From positions 682,001-746,000 of the forward strand of contig NZ_SBJL01000002.1 in the NCBI RefSeq assembly GCF_004634425.1: a DNA stretch of 64,000 nt. Direction: 5' to 3'. Both the position numbers and the translations under genes were made by a program. This DNA comes from Vitreimonas flagellata. GTDB lineage: Bacteria > Pseudomonadota > Alphaproteobacteria > Caulobacterales > Aquidulcibacteraceae. A model generated the notes under the pieces. That model was not told where the DNA came from and did no database searches. It worked only from the letters and a program-made list of their open reading frames with translations. Shown here piece after piece: positions 27,847-36,587 of this stretch (the stretch's first letter is position 1; every line of letters begins with the position of its first letter).

Positions 27847-29391
27847 CTACGCAAACATCCGCCGCGGACTAGCGAGGTGTTCAGCATGCGCCGTGCCGTT
27901 ATCGTCCTGCTCGATGAGCTTCACGTCGTAACCCCAGAGGTCGGCGACGTGTTGGAGCACTTTTTCCGCGTCGCCTTCGACGAGCGTGATGCCGTCCATG
28001 ACACGGTGCTGCAGGATCAGCTTGCGATCGCCGGCGAGATCGACGTCCATGATCTGAATGTCGGGGTCGCGATAGGCGATGTCGTAATGCTTTGAGAGCG
28101 CACGGCGCACATTGCGATAGCCGCGTTCGTCATGGATGGCGGCAACCTCCATCTCGTCTTCCGTTTCATCGTCGGTGATCCGGAACAGAGAGAAATCGCG
28201 CATCACGCGCGGCGACAAGAATTGCGAGATGAAGCTCTCGTCACGGTAGTTCGCCCAGACGTCGCGCAATGTGCCGTAGGGATCGCCGTTGCCGGCAATA
28301 TCCGGCATCCATTCGCGATCCTCGTCAGTCGGCTTGGTGCAGATGCGTTCGATGTCGCAGCACATGGCAAAGCCCAACGCGTACGGATTGATGCCGCTGT
28401 AGCGGCGGTCGTCGAAACCCGGCTGCAGCACGACGCCGGTGTGCGAGTGGATGAATTCGAGGAACGAGCCGTCGTCGATCTGCCCCTTCTCGTGCAGGCG
28501 ATTCATGATGCGGTGGTGCACGAATGTGGCGCAACCCTCGTTCATCACTTTGGTTTGCCGTTGCGGGTAGAAATACTGATTGATCAACCGCACGATGCGC
28601 AGGATTTCGCGCTGCCAGGGGCGCAGGCGCGGGGCGGTTTTCTCCAGGAAGTAGAGCAGGTTTTCTTCCGGCAGGCCCAGCAACGCTTTGCGCTTGGCGT
28701 CCTCGTCCTTGTTCTGCTTACGCTTGCCCTGCGGCACGGTGCGCCAAAGGTCGTTGAACAATTGCTCGCCGTGTTTGCGGCGTTCCTCTTCGCGGATTTG
28801 CTCCGACCGCAAGTCTGGCATGCGCTTGCGTGGAAAGCGGTGCACACCATGGCTCTGCAACGCATGGGCGGCGTCGAGCACACGCTCGACTTCTTCCTGG
28901 CCGTAGCGATCCTCACACTTGGAGATGAAGCCACGCGCGAATTCGAGGTAGTCTAGAATGCCGTCAGCGTCGGTCCATTGCTTGAAGACGTAATTGTTCT
29001 TGAAGAAGTGCGAGTGGCCATAGCCGGCGTGCGCGATCACGAGCGTCTGCATCGTCGCGGAGTTCTCCTCCATGATATAGACGAGGCACGGATTGGAATT
29101 GATGACGATCTCGTACGCGAGGCCTTGATAGCCCTTGCGATAGAGCGCCTCGTTGCGCGCGAATTCCTTGCCGAAGCTCCAATGGCGATAAAAGAGCGGC
29201 ATGCCGGTCGACGCATAAGCGTCGAGCATCTGCTCGGTCGTGATCACTTCGATCTGGTTGGGATATGGGTCGAGCCCCATCTCATTGATACCGATCTCGC
29301 CGCAGGCTTCATGCACGCGCTTGATCAGATCGAAATCCCAATCTGGGCCTTGGTAGAGCAATTTGCTTTTCGAGTCGGCGATCAAGCTCAT
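27847..29391 (-). CDS. SpoVR family protein (YcgB type)
   Basis: 514 residues from ATG 29391, overlapping the previous stop as TGATG, so translationally coupled. SpoVR proteins are widespread in bacteria that do not sporulate; the family takes its name from a Bacillus mutant. Family landmarks: MGLDPYPNQIEVITTEQML, RHWSFGKEFARNEALY, YEIVINSNPCLVYIMEENS, GHSHFFKNNY and YNEGCATFVHH-type (VMNEGCATFVHHRIM). These His/Glu-rich motifs suggest a zinc-enzyme-like core. It is the last gene of the prkA-yeaH-spoVR operon, a general stress/starvation unit in proteobacteria. The precise activity is unknown. Confidence 0.94.
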   Translation of the reverse strand: MSLIADSKSKLLYQGPDWDFDLIKRVHEACGEIGINEMGLDPYPNQIEVITTEQMLDAYASTGMPLFYRHWSFGKEFARNEALYRKGYQGLAYEIVINSNPCLVYIMEENSATMQTLVIAHAGYGHSHFFKNNYVFKQWTDADGILDYLEFARGFISKCEDRYGQEEVERVLDAAHALQSHGVHRFPRKRMPDLRSEQIREEERRKHGEQLFNDLWRTVPQGKRKQNKDEDAKRKALLGLPEENLLYFLEKTAPRLRPWQREILRIVRLINQYFYPQRQTKVMNEGCATFVHHRIMNRLHEKGQIDDGSFLEFIHSHTGVVLQPGFDDRRYSGINPYALGFAMCCDIERICTKPTDEDREWMPDIAGNGDPYGTLRDVWANYRDESFISQFLSPRVMRDFSLFRITDDETEDEMEVAAIHDERGYRNVRRALSKHYDIAYRDPDIQIMDVDLAGDRKLILQHRVMDGITLVEGDAEKVLQHVADLWGYDVKLIEQDDNGTAHAEHLASPRRMFA

Positions 29392-30698
29392 CAGGCGCCC
29401 TCCGCACTCACGCCCTCGGGGCGACGCGAAAAGAGTTCGCGGAAGACCGGATAAATGTCGCGGCGGTGACGCACCTTGCGCATCGCGAACGGCGCGTCGG
29501 CCGGCACACGGCGATACGCGCGCCACAGATTGGTGCTGGGTTCACCCATGCCAGGCTGGTGCTCGTCCTCGTCGTCCATGCCGACTTCGACGTAAGCGTA
29601 ATATTGGCAGATCGGCAGAATGAGGTCGTTGAGTTGCGCGAGCACGACTTGATTGTCGCTCGACGTGTTGTCGCCGTCGCTGGCTTGCGCCGCGTAGATG
29701 TTCCATTGGTCGACGGGATACCGCTCACGCACGATCTCTTGCATCTTGAAGAGCGCGGTGGAGACGACGGTTCCGCCGGTTTCGCGCGAATAGAAGAAGG
29801 TCTGCTCATCCACCTCGGACGCTTCATGCGTATGGCGGATGAAGACGACATCCACGTGCTCGTAGCGGCGATTGAGGAAGAGATAGAGAAGCGAGTAGAA
29901 CCGCTTCGCCAAATCCTTCATGTGCTCGTTCATCGAGCCGGAGACGTCCATCAGGCAGAACATCACCGCCTTCGCGATCGGCTTGGGATTGGATTCGAGG
30001 CGGCGATATCGCACGTCGACGGGATCGATGTAGGGAATGCGCTTGGTGCGCGCGAGGCGCTGCTCAAGCTCGGCCCGGAGCGCGACCAAATCATCGAAAT
30101 GACCACCCTCGCGTTCGAGCTTGTCGATCTCGTCGCGCAGCGCCTGGATTTCCTCGTTCTTCGGTCGCTTCAATGCAATACGCCGCGACATCGAGTGGCG
30201 CAGCGTGCGCGCAATCGAGATGCGCGACGGCGGGCCGGATGTCGAATAGCCGGCCTGGCGCCATTGCACCGACGTGGCGCCCGCGATTTGGCGCTTCGCC
30301 AGATCGGGCAGCTCCAAATCCTCGAGATAAAGATCGAGATATTCTTCGTCGGAGAGCGCGAAGCGGAACTCGTCTTCGCCCTCACCGCTATCGCTGGCTT
30401 GCGGCTTGCCACCGGCGCCGCCATCGGGGCGCGCAATCGTGTCGCCTTCGACGTACTTCTTGTTGCCGGGCAGCACGTAGTCGCGATTTCCGCCCTGTGA
30501 GGAGCGACGCAGCGTCGGCTCGTGCACGCCGCCCGCTGGAATGGAGACTTCGCCCCCCTTGCCGGCGTCCTTGATCGAACGCTGGCTAGAGCTTTCACGC
30601 ACCGCGCGCCGCACTTGCGCACGGGCGCGGCGCAGGAAGCGCTGCCTGTTTGCAAAGCTCTTGCCGCCTGGATTCAGTCGACGATCGATGATGTGCAT
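29391..30698 (-). CDS. YeaH/YhbH family (DUF444) protein
   Basis: 435 residues. The N-terminus (RRLNPGGKSFANRQRFLRRA) is the DUF444 signature, followed by a Gly-rich basic linker (~50-110). A von Willebrand A-like domain with MIDAS (FCLMDVSGSMNE, then GGTVVSTAL) comes near residues 245-355. It is the middle gene between prkA and spoVR. YeaH is thought to act with the kinase YeaG/PrkA in nutrient-stress responses. Ends with a 1-base overlap to spoVR. Confidence 0.94.
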   Translation of the reverse strand: MHIIDRRLNPGGKSFANRQRFLRRARAQVRRAVRESSSQRSIKDAGKGGEVSIPAGGVHEPTLRRSSQGGNRDYVLPGNKKYVEGDTIARPDGGAGGKPQASDSGEGEDEFRFALSDEEYLDLYLEDLELPDLAKRQIAGATSVQWRQAGYSTSGPPSRISIARTLRHSMSRRIALKRPKNEEIQALRDEIDKLEREGGHFDDLVALRAELEQRLARTKRIPYIDPVDVRYRRLESNPKPIAKAVMFCLMDVSGSMNEHMKDLAKRFYSLLYLFLNRRYEHVDVVFIRHTHEASEVDEQTFFYSRETGGTVVSTALFKMQEIVRERYPVDQWNIYAAQASDGDNTSSDNQVVLAQLNDLILPICQYYAYVEVGMDDEDEHQPGMGEPSTNLWRAYRRVPADAPFAMRKVRHRRDIYPVFRELFSRRPEGVSAEGA

Positions 30699-30711
30699 GA
30701 GCGCGCCCGAT

Positions 30712-32652
30712 CTAGCCGGCCTGTTTCACCCGCATGTACCATTCCACGAGGCGACGCACTTGGCGCTCGGTGTACCCGCGCTCCGTCATGCGCAGCACGA
30801 ACTCCTCGTGCTTCTTCTCGCTGTCGCTATCCTTCTTAGAGCCGAACGAGATCACCGGCAGCAAATCTTCGACTTGGCTGAACATGCGCCGTTCGATGAC
30901 TTCGCGAATTTTCTCGTAGGACGTCCATGACGGATTTTTTCCGCCATGGCTGGCGCGTGCGCGCAGCGTGAATTTGACCACCTCGTTGCGGAAATCCTTC
31001 GGGTTGGCGATGCCCGCCGGCTTTTCGATCTTCGAGAGTTCTTGGTTTAGAAGCTCGCGATTGAGCAATTGGCCGGTGTCGGAATCCTTGAAGTCGATGT
31101 CTTCGATCCAAGCGTCCGCGTAGTCCACGTAACGATCGAACAGGTTTTGACCGTAATCGTGATAGGATTCGAGGTACGCCTTCTGAATCTCATTGCCGAT
31201 GAATTCCGCATAGCGCGGCGCCAGATCGGCCTTGATGAATTCGAGCAGCTTGCCTTCCTGTTCTTGTGGGAATTGCTCGCGGCGGATCGCCTGCTCCAGC
31301 ACGTACATCAAGTGCACCGGATCGGCGGCGACCTCTTGCGTGTCGTGATTGAAGGTCGCGGCGAGCACCTTAAACGCGAAGCGCGTCGACATGCCGTCCA
31401 TGCCTTCATCGACGCCGGCGGCGTCCTTGTATTCCTGCAAAGTGCGCGCCTTCGGATCGACCTCCTTCAGGCTCTCCCCATTATAGACACGCATCTTGGC
31501 AAAGGCGTTGGAATTCTCGTGCTCTTTCAAGCGCGAGAGCACCGAGAAGCGCGCGAGCATTTCCAGTGTCGCCGGCGCGCACGGCGCTTCCGCGAGTTCC
31601 GAGGTGCGCACCAACTTCTCGTAGATCTTTTTCTCTTCATCCACGCGCAGGCAATACGGCACCTTGATCACGTAGATGCGGTCGATGAAAGCTTCGTTGT
31701 TCTTGTTGTTCTTGAACGATTGCCATTCGGCCTCGTTCGAGTGCGCCATGATGATGCCCTGGAACGGAATGGCGCCGATGTTTTCCGTGCCGACATAATT
31801 GCCTTCCTGCGTCGCGGTCAGCAGCGGGTGCAGCATCTTGATCGGCGCTTTGAACATCTCGACGAATTCGAGCATGCCCTGATTGGCGCGGTTGAGGCCG
31901 CCTGAGTACGAATACGCGTCAGGGTCGTTCTGCGCGTGCATTTCGAGTTTGCGAATGTCGACCTTGCCGACGAGCGAGCTGACGTCCTGATTGTTGTCGT
32001 CGCCCGGCTCGGTTTTGGCGATGGCGATCTGACGCAGGCGCGAGGGCGTGACCTTGGCGACGCGGAATTTCGTGATGTCGCCGCCAAATTCGTCGAGGCG
32101 CTTCACGCACCACGGGCTCATCAAGCCGGACAAACGCCGGCGCGGAATGTTGTATTCGTCCTCAAGCTTGTCGCCCCAGACTTCTGGATCGAACAGACCG
32201 AGCGGGTGCTCAAACACCGGGCTCATCTGATCGCCGGCTTTGAGCACATAGATCGGCTGATCTTCCATCAGCGCCTTCAGGCGCTCGGCGAGTGAGGACT
32301 TACCGCCACCGACTGGGCCGAGCAGATAGATGATCTGTTTGCGCTCTTCGAGGCCTTGGGCCGCGTGGCGGAAGAAGGCGACGATCCGTTCGATCGTTTC
32401 TTCCATGCCGTAGAATTCGGCGAAGGCCGGATAGAACCGCACTGTCCGGTTCATAAAGACACGGCCGAGGCGAGCGTCTTTAGAAGTGTCGACCATCTTC
32501 GGTTCGCCGATGGCCGCGAGCAGGCGCTCATGTGCGCTCGCATAGGCCATAGGCTCGGTTCGGCAGAGGCTCAAAAAGTCCTGCAGCGACATTTCCGCTT
32601 CGCGCCGCTGCTCGAAAGTGCGGGCATAGTTGCGAAAGATATCTTCAGACAT
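30712..32652 (-). CDS. PrkA family serine protein kinase (YeaG)
   Basis: 646 residues. An AAA-like ATPase N-terminal part with Walker A LLGPVGGGKSSLAERL (Lys118) and a C-terminal kinase-like region. Landmarks include GEPKMVDTSKD, the FEHPLGLFDP segment, LSGLMSPWCVKRLDEFGGD, LEFVEMFKAP and the C-terminal YIDYADAWIED-like segment (RYVDYADAWIEDIDF). In E. coli YeaG is a stationary-phase, sigma-S-dependent kinase; homologues are AAA+ regulators tied to nutrient stress. It leads a three-gene operon, 13 bases before yeaH. A strong ribosome site (GGAGG) precedes ATG 32652. Confidence 0.95.
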   Translation of the reverse strand: MSEDIFRNYARTFEQRREAEMSLQDFLSLCRTEPMAYASAHERLLAAIGEPKMVDTSKDARLGRVFMNRTVRFYPAFAEFYGMEETIERIVAFFRHAAQGLEERKQIIYLLGPVGGGKSSLAERLKALMEDQPIYVLKAGDQMSPVFEHPLGLFDPEVWGDKLEDEYNIPRRRLSGLMSPWCVKRLDEFGGDITKFRVAKVTPSRLRQIAIAKTEPGDDNNQDVSSLVGKVDIRKLEMHAQNDPDAYSYSGGLNRANQGMLEFVEMFKAPIKMLHPLLTATQEGNYVGTENIGAIPFQGIIMAHSNEAEWQSFKNNKNNEAFIDRIYVIKVPYCLRVDEEKKIYEKLVRTSELAEAPCAPATLEMLARFSVLSRLKEHENSNAFAKMRVYNGESLKEVDPKARTLQEYKDAAGVDEGMDGMSTRFAFKVLAATFNHDTQEVAADPVHLMYVLEQAIRREQFPQEQEGKLLEFIKADLAPRYAEFIGNEIQKAYLESYHDYGQNLFDRYVDYADAWIEDIDFKDSDTGQLLNRELLNQELSKIEKPAGIANPKDFRNEVVKFTLRARASHGGKNPSWTSYEKIREVIERRMFSQVEDLLPVISFGSKKDSDSEKKHEEFVLRMTERGYTERQVRRLVEWYMRVKQAG

Positions 32653-32981
32653 CGTGCCTCCGTTCGCGCCCTCGGCCTCAGCTACCCATCCTACATAAGT
32701 GCCCCGGCCGTCTGATGCTTAACAAACTGACAACATGAATCTGGCGGCTCTAAGGTGACGGAGCGCGCAAAACGTCCCGCCGCCGCCTCATTCGCATGCA
32801 CAAGCATGGCATGAATCGCGCAGCAAGCAGCCTGCGACATCCCAATTTTATCATCTCATTTACGATCTAGGCCGTTTTGCTGCGGCGGCGATTGTCACAA
32901 TTCGTGAGCGGCGTGTGATCACGCCGCAAAAGCTCCAATTTTACGCAGCCTTAAGCACGTTCGCCGCATGCCTGTACGATC
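32653..32981. other. Divergent intergenic region, prkA to coiled-coil gene
   Basis: 329 bases without a supported gene; it must hold both divergent promoters. Visible elements: two GAATC (CcrM-type GANTC) sites at 32737-32741 and 32813-32817; a dyad GCGGCGTG (32908-32915)/CACGCCGC (32920-32927) with a TGAT centre; and a TGTCACA at 32893 without the CGTC partner of an ECF41 promoter. An AT-rich stretch lies at 32841-32870. I see nothing else recognisable. Confidence 0.5.
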
Positions 32982-35141
32982 ATGAGCGAGCATTCCTGGG
33001 TTCTGACGGGCATCGATCCCGACACGCGCCGACGCGCTGAGGCTGAAGCCGCGCGTTTGGGCATGAGCCTTGGCGATTATCTCGCGCAAGCGATGACGCC
33101 GCCCGCGCCGACGCCGGCGCAGCGTCGTCCTTTGCCGGAGCCGCCGGCATCCGGCGCCGCCCCGCAAAAAGATCACCTCGCGCTCCGCGTGCGCATCGAG
33201 GCGCTGGAACGTCGACTTGGGCTCTCTGTGAGCACACTCGACACCACGGTTCAGGGCATTGATTCCACGGTGTTTGATCTGGCCCGTCGGCTGGACCAAG
33301 TCGAAATGGTCGCGACGGACGCCGCCGACAATGTGGCGCGCGCGACGCAAGAGAGCACCGGGAACTTTACTCTGGTGCGCAAACGCGTCGGCGACGCCGA
33401 ACTCGCGCTGGGTGAATTGCGCACGACGCAAGATCAGATGCGCGCAGAGCTGGGGCTCTGGGGCGGCGATCTCGGCCGGCGCTTGGATAGCGTCGAGCGT
33501 ATCGCGCACGGCACGGCGCATACCACAGCCGAGCTAGGCGAAACTCAGGCGCAGGTCCGCGCCGACTTGGACGCATGGACAAGCGAACTCGATCGCCGTG
33601 TCGATGGCGTCGAGCGCCTCGCCCACGGCGCAGCACTCACCGCCTCCGACCTGACCGATGCGCAAGAGGAGCTCAAGCGCGCCGTCGCCTCCGATTTCAG
33701 GGAGTTCGCCGAAGGCACCGACGAACGCATTGAGGCAGGCCTGGCGCAGATCCGCCATGCCGCCGAACTCGCCGCGCAACAGAGCGACGAGGCCCTCGCC
33801 CACGTCGTGCGCGACGTCGAGGACATGCGCAGCAGTCTCGAAAACAGCATTGCACGCAGCACCAGCGAGACCCGCGCGCGTATGCAAGCGGCGTTCAGCG
33901 ACGCCTCCGAGCGTACATCTGCCCTGGCCGAGAAGCTTGCCGCGACAGAGCGCACCGTCGCCAAACTCGACGAAGAGGTGCGCGAACGCCTGAGCGATGT
34001 GGCGGACACCACGCAAGCTGCCCTCGACACTGCGGTTGAGAGCCTGCGCCAAGCCGACGCCGATCTGCTGGCGGAAGTGCAACGCGCCCGCGGCGAGACA
34101 GCCAGCATCAGCGAGGCCTGGCGCAACGATTTCGGCACGGCCCTCGCCGATCTGCGCGAAAAATTCGAAACGCGCAGCTCACAGAACGAATACGCCATGC
34201 GCCAGCGCATCGATGCGCTGGCCGCACGTATCGTTCAGAACGAAGAGCTTTCGGCTGAAGATCAGCGACGCACCTTGGCGGAAACGCACCGCGTTGAGGC
34301 CTGCACGATCGCAGCGCTCGAGAAGGTGGTGCAAGATGTCAGCGACGGCGATGCCGCGCTGGACGCGCGCCTGACCGAGACTGAGTCCGCGGCGAAGGTG
34401 CTGCGCGCCAATCTGGACAACGACCTCTCCGATCTGCGCCGTCGTCATGCCGAAGCGCTGGCGCGCCTGCAGGCGCTTGAGCAGCTGGACGTGAAGGCAG
34501 CCGCCGAGCAAGCGATCGCCCCGCTTCGCGCGCGGCTGAGCGCCATCGAGAGCGCCGAACGCCCGCTCGACGCGGAATTCACCGAGCGCTTGTCGCGTCT
34601 AGAAGCCGCTACGCTCAACACCAGCGCGCATGATGCTCTCGCTAGGGCGCAGGCCGATATGCTGGCGCGCGTGGCCGCTCTCGAAGGCGCGAGCGCTGAG
34701 ACGCTCGATCGTCTCGCTGGCGTGACACGGTCCATCGGCCGCCTCGCCTCGCAGAACGCCGATTCCAGCGCCGAGACGCAGGAGCGGATCGAAAAACTTG
34801 AGATCGGCATCTCGGAAGGCTTGGCCGAGAACCAGATTATCGCAGAGCTTCAGTCGCGCATCGCCGAAATGGAAGGCCGCCAAGCGGACGCGTTTGAAAC
34901 GCTGCGCGAAAGTATCTCGACCTTCGTTGCAGCAAACGAGCGGCGCTTCGATGCGCTGGAAACCACCAAGCCGGGCGAATACGATCTCGCGAGCGAATTC
35001 GAGGCGCTGCGTCAGCGTATGGAAGAACGTATCCACGGCGTCGAGCAGCGCAGCGTGCGGGCGCTTGAGCAAGTCGCCGAGACGGTGTCGATCATCGAGC
35101 GCCGCTTCCATGCCGGCGACGGCGAAGCGAAAAGCGCTTAA
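32982..35141 (+). CDS. Large coiled-coil protein with PodJ-like N-terminal motif
   Basis: 719 residues. The N-terminus ([18 protein letters not shown], then RLGMSLGDYLAQAM) matches a short motif also found at the start of the polar organiser PodJ of Caulobacter (IDP-x-AR, GMTLGEWL). A Pro-rich linker follows to about 65, and then almost all of residues 70-710 is continuous charged alpha-helical coiled coil (heptad Leu/Ala/Val, repeated ERL, DLRE, ELQSR). There is no membrane helix or enzyme domain. A structural or scaffolding role at a cell pole or along the envelope is the natural guess. No partner gene is adjacent. The start lacks a ribosome site. Confidence 0.85.
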   Translation: MSEHSWVLTGIDPDTRRRAEAEAARLGMSLGDYLAQAMTPPAPTPAQRRPLPEPPASGAAPQKDHLALRVRIEALERRLGLSVSTLDTTVQGIDSTVFDLARRLDQVEMVATDAADNVARATQESTGNFTLVRKRVGDAELALGELRTTQDQMRAELGLWGGDLGRRLDSVERIAHGTAHTTAELGETQAQVRADLDAWTSELDRRVDGVERLAHGAALTASDLTDAQEELKRAVASDFREFAEGTDERIEAGLAQIRHAAELAAQQSDEALAHVVRDVEDMRSSLENSIARSTSETRARMQAAFSDASERTSALAEKLAATERTVAKLDEEVRERLSDVADTTQAALDTAVESLRQADADLLAEVQRARGETASISEAWRNDFGTALADLREKFETRSSQNEYAMRQRIDALAARIVQNEELSAEDQRRTLAETHRVEACTIAALEKVVQDVSDGDAALDARLTETESAAKVLRANLDNDLSDLRRRHAEALARLQALEQLDVKAAAEQAIAPLRARLSAIESAERPLDAEFTERLSRLEAATLNTSAHDALARAQADMLARVAALEGASAETLDRLAGVTRSIGRLASQNADSSAETQERIEKLEIGISEGLAENQIIAELQSRIAEMEGRQADAFETLRESISTFVAANERRFDALETTKPGEYDLASEFEALRQRMEERIHGVEQRSVRALEQVAETVSIIERRFHAGDGEAKSA

Positions 35142-35443
35142 GCGTAAAGCGGCTGTTGCGGCGCGTAATATTCGCTGGGCATTTCCTCAGCGCCGCTTGC
35201 ATTGCATGACAGCAGCGTGCTTGCCGCCTCCAGCGCACGATACGCGACGTCTTGCGCGATGTTCACCAACACACCGCGCCACGATTGCGGCGCCGGCAAT
35301 TGCCCACACTCCACCATCGCAAGTTCGGTTGTCGTGACATTAAGTACGTCGCACAGCGCCACCCGCCAGTCGCGCCCATAGAGGGCCTCGCCAGCAGCCG
35401 CCAGTTCAAGCGGCGAGATCGGAGGGAGCGCAAGATCACGCAT
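35138..35443 (-). CDS. Small helix-turn-helix-like protein
   Basis: 101 residues from ATG 35443, convergent with the coiled-coil gene (4-base overlap of ends). Residues ~8-60 (SPLELAAAGEALYGRDWR, then VLNVTTTELAMVECGQLPAP) follow the pattern of short XRE-like DNA-binding proteins that begin with a GEALYG-x-W lead and end with a sandwiching (Q/R)LPxP segment. The C-terminal half (~62-100) is helical with one Cys. It could be a regulator or a relic. A start at 35524 is possible but gives a poor N-terminus. Confidence 0.65.
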   Translation of the reverse strand: MRDLALPPISPLELAAAGEALYGRDWRVALCDVLNVTTTELAMVECGQLPAPQSWRGVLVNIAQDVAYRALEAASTLLSCNASGAEEMPSEYYAPQQPLYA

Positions 35444-35567
35444 GTATGCGAGATTACGACACGGGCATGGTTGGGAAGTCTTTAAAAGCACTGCGCTTTT
35501 CTGAACATTTGGCTCGATTTCCAACGCCTTTTACGTTTTCGTAAGAGAGGTTGCGTTTTCTCCGCGT

Positions 35568-36041
35568 ATGGCGCGGCGCAGACGCATATTTCTGGGTGGC
35601 ATAGCTTATGCCTTCTTGTTCGCGCTCGGCGCGGGCGGGATGACGTTGATCTTGCCGCTCATGTCGGCGAGCGGCGAGAGCCGTGGGCCGCCGCACTCGT
35701 ACATTCGCGTCATCGATGGCGACACGCTGGAGGATCGCCAAGCGGACATCACGTACCGCCTCGTGAACATCGACACGCCGGAAACCGGCAGCCGCGCCAG
35801 CTGCATCGCTGAACGCGAGCAAGGCGAGGCGGCGACTCAGGCCGTGCGCGATCTCATCGCCAATGCGCAGAGCTTCGAAGCGCGCCCAACGGGGCGCACC
35901 GATCATTATGGCCGCACGATCGCGTACATCAATGTCGATGGCCGCGATCTCGGCGAAACCTTGATGGAAGAGCATCTCGCCCGTCCCTGGCGTGGCCGGC
36001 GGTACCCCTGGTGCGACGCGTACGGGCAATTGCTGCCCTAA
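35568..36041 (+). CDS. Thermonuclease family protein (SNase-like), membrane anchored
   Basis: 157 residues. A basic start (MARRRRIFLGG) leads into one hydrophobic segment (~8-30) that anchors or secretes the protein, then an OB-fold nuclease domain. Key SNase features are RVIDGDTLEDR, YRLVNIDTPETGSR (with Arg and Asp/Glu) and TDHYGRTIAYI. The C-terminal RGRRYPWCD is short. The catalytic Arg-Glu-Arg set is plausible in these segments. It probably acts on nucleic acid outside the cytoplasm. Its start lies in an open 44-base gap after the HTH gene, which is transcribed the other way. Confidence 0.85.
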   Translation: MARRRRIFLGGIAYAFLFALGAGGMTLILPLMSASGESRGPPHSYIRVIDGDTLEDRQADITYRLVNIDTPETGSRASCIAEREQGEAATQAVRDLIANAQSFEARPTGRTDHYGRTIAYINVDGRDLGETLMEEHLARPWRGRRYPWCDAYGQLLP

Positions 36042-36083
36042 GGACACAATTGAGCGCGCCGCGCACGCGCCTACACTCGCGCC

Positions 36084-36512
36084 ATGACTGACACACCCGC
36101 TACACCCGAAGCCATGCTCGCGCGCCTGAAGCAGAGCGTGCAAAAATCCGGCTTCACCACCATGCTCGCCGCACAACCGCTGAAGTGCTGGGCCGGCGAG
36201 TCCGAAATTCTGCTCGATCTCCGGCCTGAGCTGACGCAACACCACGGTTTCGCCCATGGCGGTGTCATCGGCGCATTGGCCGACAATGCGTGCGCTTGGG
36301 CGGCGGCGTCCGTTGCCGGAGATGTGGTGACATCGAGCTATACGCTGCACTTCCTCGGACCAGCGCTTGGCGAGCGGCTGCGCGCCAAAGGCCGGGTGGT
36401 CCGCGCCGGCAAACGCCAGGCCACTGTTCAGGCCGACGTTTTCGCGGAAAAAGGCGAAGAATCAAAGCTGGTGGCCACCGCTTTGGCCACGATCGCCCGT
36501 GTTGAACGCTGA
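36084..36512 (+). CDS. PaaI family thioesterase (hotdog fold)
   Basis: 142 residues. A hotdog-fold acyl-CoA thioesterase of the PaaI type: LRPELTQHHGFAHGGVIGALADNACAW is the family's active-site segment (catalytic Asp/Asn region), and the second half has SYTLHFLGPALGERLRAKGRVV and the closing KLVATALATIAR. It hydrolyses aryl- or fatty acyl-CoA. It lies 76 bases before tesB, which has the same function by another fold; co-transcription is likely. Confidence 0.9.
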   Translation: MTDTPATPEAMLARLKQSVQKSGFTTMLAAQPLKCWAGESEILLDLRPELTQHHGFAHGGVIGALADNACAWAAASVAGDVVTSSYTLHFLGPALGERLRAKGRVVRAGKRQATVQADVFAEKGEESKLVATALATIARVER

Positions 36513-36587
36513 TTCAGCGGCGGCGCTTGTGCCCGCCGCCGCCCTGCCATATCGAACGGGCTTCCTCCCCTGCTCCAGGTCGCGCCC

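Noticed and set aside
27847-29391. Sporulation function for spoVR
   Set aside because: The family name is historical; the prkA-yeaH-spoVR set occurs widely in non-sporulating proteobacteria and no sporulation gene is nearby.
32893-32919. Second possible ECF41 promoter (TGTCACA)
   Set aside because: At the 16-base spacing the sequence is TGAT, not CGTC, so the promoter pair is incomplete.
32908-32927. Hairpin GCGGCGTG/CACGCCGC as a terminator
   Set aside because: No T-run on either strand and it lies between divergent genes, so it cannot end a transcript; may still be an operator.
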